From contig JACOUO010000008.1 in assembly GCA_016177845.1 (NCBI GenBank), positions 62,001 through 126,000 of the forward strand: DNA of 64,000 bases. The letters run 5' to 3'. Within the stretch, counting starts at the first letter, position 1. Each line of letters starts with the position of its first letter. The notes below the pieces were generated by a model that worked only from the letters and a program-made list of their open reading frames with translations, ran no database searches and had not been told where the DNA came from. The translations under genes and the position numbers were made by a program. Source of the DNA: Deltaproteobacteria bacterium (GTDB lineage Bacteria; Desulfobacterota; GWC2-55-46). Positions 28,639 to 37,644 of the stretch are shown in pieces.

Positions 28639-29420
28639 ATCTTCCATTTCGCATTTCCGCTCTCCCAGAGCCTCTCCAGGAGCTGCTTGTCTCTTAATGT
28701 GTCCATGCATTGCCAGAATCCCCCGTGCTTATAGGCCATAAGCTGCCTGTCCCGCGCAAGGCTCTCAAGCGGATCCGCTTCAAGGACGGTTTCATCCCCA
28801 TGCAGGTAATCAAATATCTCCGGCTCGAACACGAAGAACCCTCCGTTTATCCAGCCCTCCCCTGTCTGCGGCTTCTCCTTGAAATCTATTATCTCGCCGT
28901 CATGGCCGTTCAATTTGACCTCCCCAAATCTTGCAGAAGGCCGTACAACCGTTAATGTCGCTATTCTTCCGTGCGACTTGTGAAACTCTACAATAGCTCG
29001 TATATCAATATCTCCGACCCCGTCGCCGTAGGTAAGCATGAACCTGGAGCCCTTTAACCTGTCCCTGAGCCTGTGAAGCCTTCCACCTGTCATCGAATTT
29101 ACGCCTGTGTCTACAAGGTGCACGAGCCAATCATTAGAGCCATGATCCCCGGTCTGTATCTTCCCTGTCTTGAGGTCAATCGAAATATCGCTCTGACGGT
29201 ATGTATAATTTATGAAATATTCCTTTATGAGCTCGCCCTTGTAGCCAAGGGCTATGATGAATTCATTGAACCCGTGCGCAGCATATATATTCATGATATG
29301 CCAGAGCATGGGTTTCCCGCCTATCTCCACAATAGGCTTGGGCTTTACTACCGTCTCCTCGCTAAGCCTTGTGCCGAGCCCGCCCGCCAGTATGACGACC
29401 TTCATATTCGCCTCAGTCAC
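28629..29420 (-). CDS. rfbF: glucose-1-phosphate cytidylyltransferase
   Basis: MKVVILAGGLGTRLSEETVVKPKPIVEIGGKPMLWHIMNIYAAHGFNEFIIALGYKGELIKEYF. Confidence 0.93.
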   Translation of the reverse strand: MTEANMKVVILAGGLGTRLSEETVVKPKPIVEIGGKPMLWHIMNIYAAHGFNEFIIALGYKGELIKEYFINYTYRQSDISIDLKTGKIQTGDHGSNDWLVHLVDTGVNSMTGGRLHRLRDRLKGSRFMLTYGDGVGDIDIRAIVEFHKSHGRIATLTVVRPSARFGEVKLNGHDGEIIDFKEKPQTGEGWINGGFFVFEPEIFDYLHGDETVLEADPLESLARDRQLMAYKHGGFWQCMDTLRDKQLLERLWESGNAKWKIWR

Positions 29421-30549
29421 AGAAGTGCTCCTTGATGCATGTTATAACCTTGCGCTGCTCAGCGCCGGTAAGCCCGGGGTGCAGCGGTAAAGAAAGGAGC
29501 TCGCCGTGCAGCCGCTCCGTTACAGGAAGGTCTGTGCCCCTTCCTCCGTAAAAGGTCAAAAAATGGTTCGGATAATAATGAACGCCGCACTCTATCCCGT
29601 TTTCCAACAGATGCTCCTTAAGGGCATTGCGCCTGCCTTCAAGGACCCTTATCGGGAATATATGAGGTATTATTTCGCTGTAATCGTTTTGAAATAGCAT
29701 TATCTCCGGGATGCCGCCGAGTGCGTCATGGTAGGCCCTTGCAAGCCTCTGGCGTGAAGGCTTGAAATCACTGTCAAGCCTTTCGAGCTGGCAAATTCCA
29801 ATAGCCGCGAAGATGTTGCTCATATGATATCTGTAGCCCCTGTGGGTCACATCAAACTCCCAGCTGCGAATTCCCCGGTATCTCTTCTCAGTATCTTTCT
29901 CCACGCCAAGGAGCCTTGCGTCCATAACATACTTCGCAACCTCCGTGGAGCCGGTCACAACAGCCCCGCCTTCTCCTGATGTTATGTTCTTTATTCCGTC
30001 AAAACTGAAACAGACTATATCCCCGAAAGAACCTACCTTCCTTCCCTTGTATATAGTCCCGAATGCATGGGCGGCATCCTCTATCACCCGGAGCTTGTGC
30101 CTTCCGGCAAACTCATAAACCTTCTCAAGGTCTCCTGTCCTGCTCGCGTAATGGACAGGCATTATGGCTTTCGTTCTTTCGGTAAGCCTTCTCCCGGCAT
30201 CCCCGATATCTATCGTGCATGTGCCGGGCAGAACTTCACAGGCAACAGGGATCGCTCCGGCAGCGCTTATCGCTTGAAAGCTCGCTATATATGTAAGCGA
30301 TTGCACAAGCACCTCTGAGCCGGGCGGAACACACGACTCAACCGCCAGGTGGAGCGCTGAAGTCCCTGAGCTTACGCACACTGCATACCTGCCGCCTCCC
30401 AGCCATTCGCGCAGCTTTTCCTCAAATTCATTTACAAAGCTGCCCATACCCAGATAGCCTTGGTCGATGACCCTGGCGAGAGCCTCTTTCTCAAGGTCTC
30501 CTACAGATGATTTTGAAAGCCTGATTTTATCCATATCTCCCATTGCCAT
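29413..30549 (-). CDS. DegT/DnrJ/EryC1/StrS aminotransferase
   Basis: VIEDAAHAFGTIYKGRKVGSFGDIVCFSFDGIKNITSGEGGAVVTG with catalytic Lys retained. Confidence 0.88.
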   Translation of the reverse strand: MAMGDMDKIRLSKSSVGDLEKEALARVIDQGYLGMGSFVNEFEEKLREWLGGGRYAVCVSSGTSALHLAVESCVPPGSEVLVQSLTYIASFQAISAAGAIPVACEVLPGTCTIDIGDAGRRLTERTKAIMPVHYASRTGDLEKVYEFAGRHKLRVIEDAAHAFGTIYKGRKVGSFGDIVCFSFDGIKNITSGEGGAVVTGSTEVAKYVMDARLLGVEKDTEKRYRGIRSWEFDVTHRGYRYHMSNIFAAIGICQLERLDSDFKPSRQRLARAYHDALGGIPEIMLFQNDYSEIIPHIFPIRVLEGRRNALKEHLLENGIECGVHYYPNHFLTFYGGRGTDLPVTERLHGELLSLPLHPGLTGAEQRKVITCIKEHFCD

Positions 30550-31472
30550 CAGCTGAAGTTATTGCTCCCGAGCGCAACCTCCACGGAAACCCTATTCTCC
30601 TCGGTTATCTCGTTATATATCTCATTCATGCAGTGCAGAAGCCCCTGGCCAAGGTCTACATACCTGTCAGGCGACATCTTTTTTGCAAATTTGGGGTCAA
30701 AGGTATAAGGAGTAATCTTGTAGTGTGTATCGAGCCTGCGCTGACGGTACTCTATCTCCACCCTTCCCTTCAGCATCTCGGCTACCATCTCAAGGAACTC
30801 CTTGTACTTCATGGCCCTCTGCCCGGTGACTATCACGCATTCATTAGCAAAGGACTTATCAAGTATTTCCACGCTCGCGCGGGAGGCATCCTTAACATGA
30901 AGAAATTCCCTTTCCTCATCCCCTGTCCCGTAGTAGGTTATCTTGCCGGTTGTCAAAGCTTCCTTGAGTATCCGGTATACGCTATTTCTGCTGTCCGAAC
31001 GCTCGCCGTAAAGTGAGCCGTATCTGAGAATAGTGTATGGCAGCCCATGAAGACAGCTGTAGTTCTCTATTATAAGCTCGCAAGCCTGCTTGCTTACCCT
31101 GTAGAAAGCGCCCGCATCGCTGTATACATACATAGTGCTTGCAAACACGAACCTTTTTATCTTCTCGGCCCTGGCTGCCTCGAGTATTATTGAATTGCCG
31201 AGTATGTTATACTTCACAACATCTATTGGCCTTGATTTGCACTCCTCTATGTCAGCAAGGCCCGCGAAATTATAGATATAGTCCGCTCCCTTTACTACTT
31301 TGCCGAGGTCTTTTTCATCGAGTATGTCGCCTACGATCATCTTCTGCGAAGACTTTAGATATGGAGAGAACCTTTTATCGAAGATGGTGACATTGTAGCC
31401 TGACCTGGTCAGCTCGTCAGCAACATGGCTTCCCAGAAAACCCGCCCCGCCGAAAACTACCGCCTTTTTCAT
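30549..31472 (-). CDS. NAD-dependent epimerase/dehydratase
   Basis: KKAVVFGGAGFLGSHVADELTRSGYNVTIFDKR; YRVSKQACELIIENY. Confidence 0.85.
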   Translation of the reverse strand: MKKAVVFGGAGFLGSHVADELTRSGYNVTIFDKRFSPYLKSSQKMIVGDILDEKDLGKVVKGADYIYNFAGLADIEECKSRPIDVVKYNILGNSIILEAARAEKIKRFVFASTMYVYSDAGAFYRVSKQACELIIENYSCLHGLPYTILRYGSLYGERSDSRNSVYRILKEALTTGKITYYGTGDEEREFLHVKDASRASVEILDKSFANECVIVTGQRAMKYKEFLEMVAEMLKGRVEIEYRQRRLDTHYKITPYTFDPKFAKKMSPDRYVDLGQGLLHCMNEIYNEITEENRVSVEVALGSNNFS

Positions 31473-31483
31473 ACGCCTCCTCT

Positions 31484-32131
31484 TTACTCCTGCGAATCAA
31501 GTGCGCTAATCGTATTAATGAGCCTTTCCATATCAGCCACCTTGTATCTTTCACCTGCAAGAGGGCTTTCCATGCACGAAAGCCTTGCTATGAAATGAGT
31601 CCCGGCATCTATGGCGGCCTGCATGTCAGTCTCTGCGTCGCCTACAAAAACAACTTCTTTCCTGCAAAGGCCGTATCCGGCCAATATGCCTGTCAGTATC
31701 TCCGCCTTAAGGCGCGGGCTCCCCCAAATACCTCTGAAATATCCTTCAAGACCTCTGGCCCGCACTATATCCGCAAGCTCCTGCTGCGGAGTTCCGGAGG
31801 CAATGAACATGAGGTATTCGCGATGATGCCTTTCAAGCAGTTCGGCTGCGCCTTTTACAAAAGGCGCTTTAAGCACCTCTTCATAGACAAGACAGGAGAA
31901 CCTTTCGCCAAGGGCCTGGCCCATTTCTGGGGTGTACTCTGATTTAAGGATATTCTCGTAGAAGTGCCTGAATTTTTGAAATCGCGAGATGCCCATGTGC
32001 GCGAGGTGATAGCGCACCATCTCATCGACTTGATCAGGATATGAGGAAAAAAGTTTTCTGAACGCCTGTGTCTTTATATCAGCGGATTCTACCAGAACGC
32101 CGTCGAAGTCAAATACAATGGCTTTGATCAC
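31484..32131 (-). CDS. HAD-superfamily hydrolase
   Basis: IKAIVFDFDGVLVESADIKTQAF; FVGDAETDMQAAIDAGTHFI. Confidence 0.87.
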   Translation of the reverse strand: MIKAIVFDFDGVLVESADIKTQAFRKLFSSYPDQVDEMVRYHLAHMGISRFQKFRHFYENILKSEYTPEMGQALGERFSCLVYEEVLKAPFVKGAAELLERHHREYLMFIASGTPQQELADIVRARGLEGYFRGIWGSPRLKAEILTGILAGYGLCRKEVVFVGDAETDMQAAIDAGTHFIARLSCMESPLAGERYKVADMERLINTISALDSQE

Positions 32132-32150
32132 TAATAGCTCCAGGATGTAT

Positions 32151-33095
32151 TCAATAGTTACTGCTCATTTTCGCAAGCTCGGCAACACCCAAGCCTGCCA
32201 AGAGGTTATTTACAGATTCAAGCTCCATCTCCGCCCTGGCCTCTCTGGCGTAGGAGCCTATATGAGGGGTAAGGATTACATTAGGGAATTCCCTGAGAGA
32301 TCCGGTATACGGCTCTTCTTCAAACACATCAAGCGCGGCCCCGGAAATGCGGCCGCTTTTCAAAGCTTCGTAAAGGGCTGATTCATCAACAACACCTCCC
32401 CTTGAGGTGTTTATAAGACATGAGCCCTGTTTTAAAAGGCCTATTTCCATTGAGCCCAGGACTGTTTTTACAGGAGAAGCAGGCGAGACATGGATTGTTA
32501 TTATGTCTGCCCAGGAAAGGAGCTCAGATAATTCAACCTGCCTGCAGCCAATGGCAGGGGTCGAGCAGCGCAGGTCGTAATACGATATTTCCACCCCAAA
32601 CGGAAGGAGCAGTGCGGCAACTTTTCTGCCTATTCTTCCAAACCCTATAATGCCAAGCTTTTTGCCGCTTAGGAGGCTGCCCATGACCTTACGCCATTTG
32701 CCTGAGCGGATATCGCGGTCCATCTCAGTTATCCTCCTCATCAGGTCGAGTGCGAGGGCCACGGTAAGCTCAGCAACTGCCGGTGTGGGCCCGTAAGGGG
32801 TGCTGTAAACAGATATCCCATACCTGTTTGCAGCCCTCATATCTACATTGTCAAGCCCGGCGCCGCAGCGCGATATTACTTTAAGCCCTTTAAGGCTCTC
32901 CAGGACCATGCCATCCAGCGGTTCGGTTCCGGCGATGATTCCCGAAGCCTCTGAGGCGAGGTCTAAGACTTCCTCCCGCTTTAGGGTTCTGCCGTAAGGG
33001 TTCATAACCGGCTCTAAACCCGCTTGCTTAAGCAGCTCAAGAGGCGAGCCGTCATATTTGCCAAATGAAGTCGTTGAAATAAGTACTTTTTTCAT
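32151..33095 (-). CDS. D-isomer specific 2-hydroxyacid dehydrogenase (phosphoglycerate dehydrogenase-like)
   Basis: SRCGAGLDNVDMRAANRYGISVYSTP; LGIIGFGRIGRKVAALL; INTSRGGVVDESALYEALKSGRISGAALDVFEEEP. Confidence 0.9.
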   Translation of the reverse strand: MKKVLISTTSFGKYDGSPLELLKQAGLEPVMNPYGRTLKREEVLDLASEASGIIAGTEPLDGMVLESLKGLKVISRCGAGLDNVDMRAANRYGISVYSTPYGPTPAVAELTVALALDLMRRITEMDRDIRSGKWRKVMGSLLSGKKLGIIGFGRIGRKVAALLLPFGVEISYYDLRCSTPAIGCRQVELSELLSWADIITIHVSPASPVKTVLGSMEIGLLKQGSCLINTSRGGVVDESALYEALKSGRISGAALDVFEEEPYTGSLREFPNVILTPHIGSYAREARAEMELESVNNLLAGLGVAELAKMSSNY

Positions 33096-33439
33096 GATGT
33101 TCATCTCTCTATGAGTTCACAAATGCAAATATTCCAAAAACACAAAAATAAAAAACCAACTCTTTTGCCTTAAATTTAAGTGGCGCCCATGAGTTAGTTC
33201 AGTAATGGGGCCCAATAAAATAGGGACAAACACATGACTTGAATTCTATTCGCTAATTTCGGGGATTTGATACAGGCGGAACAGGGAGAGAGCAGAAGCA
33301 ATCAGGACACTTTTAAAAACTTCCAGGAAGCGGAATCAACACATCGTTCCGCGAATGAAAGTGCCCGATTTCAAACGAGATATTCGAAACCTTTTCAAAA
33401 TCACCTTGTAGCTTTTAATTCATTTGCCTAAGTAGAATA

Positions 33440-33454
33440 GCAATAAGCGTGCCA
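33440..33454 (-). promoter_or_regulatory. sigma-54 (RpoN) -24/-12 promoter for the polysaccharide operon
   Basis: Minus strand reads TGGCACGCTTATTGC followed by T, matching TGGCACG-N4-TTGCW exactly; points into the minus-strand operon. Confidence 0.82.
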
Positions 33455-33554
33455 CACTAATTAAAAAAACAGGCTCATTTTCCTATAGAATTTTACAGAT
33501 ATTTTTTTCGCTTTTCGAGGAATGAACAAATGTGTGGAAAAAAATCAACACATT

Positions 33555-33570
33555 GTAAGGCGGTCCTTAC
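33555..33570. promoter_or_regulatory. inverted repeat GTAAGG-N4-CCTTAC, candidate enhancer-binding site
   Basis: Perfect 6-bp arms about 100 bp upstream of the -24 element, the usual range for sigma-54 activator sites. Confidence 0.45.
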
Positions 33571-33696
33571 ACTTTTTCAAAGGCAGGCGAAATTTTGAAT
33601 ATGAGCTTATGCCATCGCATCCGCACCGACTTCTTCTGTATAATCTTTATAGAAGGTTTTTATGATAAGGACATTGGCAGGGTATATCCGCTCATC

Positions 33697-33721
33697 AAAA
33701 AAACCCGCCAAAGGCGGGTTT
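33697..33721 (-). terminator. Rho-independent terminator of the DEAD-box helicase gene
   Basis: Minus strand AAACCCGCC-TTT-GGCGGGTTT followed by T-run. Confidence 0.88.
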
Positions 33722-33760
33722 GAAATTCATCTCTGATCAGTTGTTTACTTCCGATTTTAT

Positions 33761-35008
33761 TTAACGGCGGCGCGAAGGACAACCAAAACCCGCCGCTTTT
33801 TTGGTGCGCTCATGCGGTTTTCTTGCAGGCTGCCTCGGCGCGGGCGCAGGGGCCGACGATTCAGCAGAGGCCTCGTGCTTGAACCCTGTTATCTCCTGAA
33901 CCTGAATATTCCTGCCAAGCAGGCGTTGTATATTCTTGAGCAAGTCTCTCTCTTCCGCCGAGACGAGCGAGAGCGCGATGCCGGTAGCGCCTGCGCGCCC
34001 TGTCCTCCCTATGCGATGGACATAATCCTCCGGGACATTGGGCAGGTCGAAATTGACTACATGAGGAAGGCTGTCGATATCAAGACCGCGAGCCGCGATA
34101 TCCGTAGCCACAAGTATCCGCACAGACCCGCTCTTGAAATCAGCCAGGGCCTTGGTTCGCGCTGCCTGGCTCTTGTTGCCATGTATGGCGGTTGAGTTTA
34201 TGCCGTCTTTCAAAAGCTGTGTAGCGAGCCTGTTCGCCCCGTGCTTGGTGCGGGTGAAGACAAGCGCCTGCTGCCAGTTCCCTTCGTTTATGAGGTGAAC
34301 GAGCAGTTCGCGCTTCCTTGTCTGGCCGACCGGGTGAACGACCTGCGAGACCGTCTCAGCCGCTGTGTTCCTACGCGCTACCTCGATTAATTCCGGGTTA
34401 CGCAGTATCCCGTCGGCAAGGCGTTTGATGTCATCATTATAAGTGGCAGAGAAGAGCAGGTTCAGGCGCTTTGGCGGAAGGAGCTTCATAATCCTCTTGA
34501 TATCGTGTATGAAGCCCATGTCCAGCATGCGGTCCGCCTCGTCCAGAACGAGTATCTCTATTTTGGAGAGGTTGACTGTCCTCTGCCCTGCATGGTCGAG
34601 GAGACGGCCCGGGGTGGCTACAAGTATATCCACACCGCGCCTTAGCTGGTCTATCTGCGGATTGATGTTCACGCCTCCGTATACAACAGTGGAGTAGAGG
34701 CGAAGGTTCGTTCCATATGTTTTTACGCTCTCCGCGACCTGCGCAGCGAGTTCGCGCGTGGGCGTGAGTACGAGCGCCCTGGGCGCGCGTCCCTTGGGCG
34801 TGCCCTGCTGGGTGTTGCTCAAAAGATGCAGCATGGGAAGAGTGAACGCGGCAGTCTTACCGGTGCCGGTCTGCGCTCCTGCAAGCACATCTCTGCCTTC
34901 AAGTATAACGGGGATAGTCTTGGCCTGAACAGGGGTGGGGCAAGTGTAGCCCTGCGCTTGGACAGCACTGAGCAGTTCGGCCTTAAGGCCGAGTGATTCA
35001 AATGACAT
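33761..35008 (-). CDS. DEAD-box RNA helicase (RhlE-like)
   Basis: [75 protein letters not shown], basic C-terminus. Confidence 0.93.
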   Translation of the reverse strand: MSFESLGLKAELLSAVQAQGYTCPTPVQAKTIPVILEGRDVLAGAQTGTGKTAAFTLPMLHLLSNTQQGTPKGRAPRALVLTPTRELAAQVAESVKTYGTNLRLYSTVVYGGVNINPQIDQLRRGVDILVATPGRLLDHAGQRTVNLSKIEILVLDEADRMLDMGFIHDIKRIMKLLPPKRLNLLFSATYNDDIKRLADGILRNPELIEVARRNTAAETVSQVVHPVGQTRKRELLVHLINEGNWQQALVFTRTKHGANRLATQLLKDGINSTAIHGNKSQAARTKALADFKSGSVRILVATDIAARGLDIDSLPHVVNFDLPNVPEDYVHRIGRTGRAGATGIALSLVSAEERDLLKNIQRLLGRNIQVQEITGFKHEASAESSAPAPAPRQPARKPHERTKKAAGFGCPSRRR

Positions 35009-35287
35009 TCTTAAAACTCCGGATGCAGCCTACTCAATTTCATGAGCCGGTCTAGGCGGGATCAGTTAAGGTTATTCTGGTGAGGTTGAAAAAGGTAGGT
35101 CCAACCGTGACACAGCTTGCTGCCGACCGAATGGCAGCAATTTTAGAACAAACAAGCATAGCACAGAAAAACAGGAAAAGAAATAATACTATTCAAAATC
35201 CCATTTACAGGCTCAGACCGTCCAAATCATGGAAAAGGGACCCAATCTTACCTCTTCCTATACAAATATTTATGATATAACAGTGCT

Positions 35288-36523
35288 ATGAAATACGATG
35301 TAGCAGTAATCGGTGGAGGTCCGGCCGGGATGATGGCCGCAGGAAGGGCTGGCGAGCTCGGCTCCCGCGTACTTCTGGTTGAAAAGAACGACAGGCTCGG
35401 GGTCAAGCTACTTATAACAGGGCATGGGCGGTGCAATATCACTAAAAAAATCGACTCTCCGAGAGAGATGGCGGAGAAATTCGGCAGAAACGGCAAATTT
35501 CTTATCTCTGCATTTTCAAGGTTCGGGGTCAGGGAGGTTATAAGCTTTTTCGAAAGCCGCGGCGTAAAGACAAAGATCGAGAAGAACAACAGGGTTATAA
35601 CCGAGAGCGACATGGCGCAGGATGTATTGAATGCCCTGATATGTTACATGGAGAAAGCCGGAGTCGAAATAAAATTAAACGCGGAAGTAAGGTCGATAGA
35701 CAAGTCCGGCGACAGGATCGAGAAGGTCGTGTTGGCTACGGGTGAAGAGGTATTTGCCGACAGGTTCGTTATATGTACGGGTGGCAAATCATACCCTGCA
35801 ACCGGCTCCACAGGCGATGGGTTCGAATGGGCTAAGGCCCTGGGGCATATTGTCATTCGTCCAGTGCCGTCGCTCACGCCTGTTATTCTAAAGGATGTAT
35901 TTGTAAAAGAGCTTGAAGGGTTAAGCCTCAGGGACATCAGGATAGCCGCATATAAGGACGGCAGGAAGTTCGACTCAAGCGTTGGCGATGCCATATTTAC
36001 GGCCAAAGGAATGAGCGGGCCATTGATCATCAACATGAGCAAGGGAATCAGCAAAGAACTTCCCGGCGATGTCGTGCTGAAGATCGACCTTGTGCCTGAT
36101 TGTGATTTTACGGAGGTCGACATGAAAATCAGGAAGGATTTTCAGGAAGGGCCCAATAAGCAGATTAAAAACTGCCTTGATATGCTTTTGCCGCAGAAAC
36201 TCGTACCTGTCATCATGAAGATTGCAGGTATTGAGCCCGATAAAAAAGTCAATTGCATCACAAAAGAAGAAAGAAAGAGGCTGTTGCGCCTTATTAAGGA
36301 GTTCGAAGTTCAGGTGGCAGGGCTTCCCGGTTTTGACAAGGCTGTCATTACATCGGGCGGCATAGAACTAAGCGAAGTCGACTCGAAGACCATGAGGTCA
36401 AAGCTGGTAAAGAACCTGTATTTTGCAGGCGAAATTCTGGATTTGGACGGGCCTACCGGCGGGTATAATCTGCAGGTTTGCTGGAGTACCGGCTATTGCG
36501 CCGGAGAAGCTGCTGCCATGTAG
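35288..36523 (+). CDS. FAD-dependent oxidoreductase, HI0933/YhiN family
   Basis: DVAVIGGGPAGMMAAGRAGELGSRVLLVEKNDRLGVKLLITGHGRCNITKK; GGYNLQVCWSTGYCAGEAAA. Confidence 0.9.
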   Translation: MKYDVAVIGGGPAGMMAAGRAGELGSRVLLVEKNDRLGVKLLITGHGRCNITKKIDSPREMAEKFGRNGKFLISAFSRFGVREVISFFESRGVKTKIEKNNRVITESDMAQDVLNALICYMEKAGVEIKLNAEVRSIDKSGDRIEKVVLATGEEVFADRFVICTGGKSYPATGSTGDGFEWAKALGHIVIRPVPSLTPVILKDVFVKELEGLSLRDIRIAAYKDGRKFDSSVGDAIFTAKGMSGPLIINMSKGISKELPGDVVLKIDLVPDCDFTEVDMKIRKDFQEGPNKQIKNCLDMLLPQKLVPVIMKIAGIEPDKKVNCITKEERKRLLRLIKEFEVQVAGLPGFDKAVITSGGIELSEVDSKTMRSKLVKNLYFAGEILDLDGPTGGYNLQVCWSTGYCAGEAAAM

Positions 36524-36575
36524 ATTCCCGTTCCTATGCAAGATTTAAAACCCTAAGGTCAGTTGCAAAAACATC

Positions 36576-36604
36576 AAAGGAGTTACGGAAACCGTAACTC
36601 CTTT
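36576..36604. terminator. bidirectional terminator between convergent genes
   Basis: AAAGGAGTTACGG-AAA-CCGTAACTCCTTT, 13-bp perfect stem between the + oxidoreductase and the - NmrA gene. Confidence 0.85.
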
Positions 36605-36627
36605 AATCATCTGCAAGTAGCGTTTAA

Positions 36628-37509
36628 CTACCCCGCCTTCCTCTTCTGCTCAAGCCTGCTCCAGCCAGTCTCCCTGAGCCATGCCTCAAATGACCTAAGC
36701 CCGGGATGCATATTTCTGAGAGCCTTGATATCAATGTTTACGCGCTGCTCATTGAACCACTGGAACATCTTTGCCAGGTCTGCACTGAACTTCCTCACCT
36801 CTGAAATCGGCACCTCCACGAACTTAACGGGCCTGTTCATGACCCTGCTGAGCACATCTGCCGCCTCAGGCATTGTCATGACATCGCCTGCAAGCTCGAT
36901 TGCCTTGCCCATGTAGTCGTTTGGCTTTTCAAAAGCCATTGCAACAAATGCAGCGTGGTCCTCAACAGCAAGCATATACAATTTTGTCTCAGGTTTTAAA
37001 GCCAGCGGCAATGTACCATTGAGTATGGATTGGTACAACTGGGGTGAGTTGAAGTTATACATGAAGAATACAGGACGAAATATCGTTGCCTTAAGCCCCA
37101 GAGAGCGGATATGCTCCTCTATCTGCCATTTGCTCTCAAAGTGAGGCACACCTGTTTTTTTATCAGCGCTTACGACTGAACTGTAGATGAAGTGCTCGAT
37201 TCCTGCTGCCTTTGCCTCCTCAGCAAGCAGCTTACCCTGAAGCACCTCTCCCTCCGTGCCCTGCTCAAAAAAGGTCTGTACGCTAAAGACACCGTAAACA
37301 CCCCTTAAAATGTCACTTATTGAAGCACGGTCATTGAGGTCGCCTCTTACTACCTGCGCCCCTCTTCTTGTCAAAACCTCTGCCGCAGGCTTTATCGGGT
37401 CTCTTGTCAAAGCGCGCACCTGAAAGCCTTTATCAAGAAGGGCCTTTGCAACTGCTCCTCCCTGATGGCCCGTAGCGCCGGTTACGAGTATTATTTTTGT
37501 GGTATTCAC
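36628..37509 (-). CDS. NmrA-family NAD(P)-binding protein
   Basis: KIILVTGATGHQGGAVAKALLDKGFQVRALTRDPIKPAAEVL. Confidence 0.9.
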   Translation of the reverse strand: MNTTKIILVTGATGHQGGAVAKALLDKGFQVRALTRDPIKPAAEVLTRRGAQVVRGDLNDRASISDILRGVYGVFSVQTFFEQGTEGEVLQGKLLAEEAKAAGIEHFIYSSVVSADKKTGVPHFESKWQIEEHIRSLGLKATIFRPVFFMYNFNSPQLYQSILNGTLPLALKPETKLYMLAVEDHAAFVAMAFEKPNDYMGKAIELAGDVMTMPEAADVLSRVMNRPVKFVEVPISEVRKFSADLAKMFQWFNEQRVNIDIKALRNMHPGLRSFEAWLRETGWSRLEQKRKAG

Positions 37510-37644
37510 GACAGCCTCCTTCGATTAAAAGGTCCAATTCTGCACAGGCTGAAAAAATAACCCTATTTAATTATAACAGATTTCAGGAGGTTAATTCGTG
37601 GAAGCGCCGCAGGGTGAGAAAACAACAGAGGGCCTTAAAAAGTT

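Noticed and set aside
33105-33700. JUMPstart/ops antitermination element in the operon leader
   Set aside because: No GGCGGTAG on the coding strand; the GGCGGT inside the GTAAGG palindrome lies on the other strand and upstream of the promoter.
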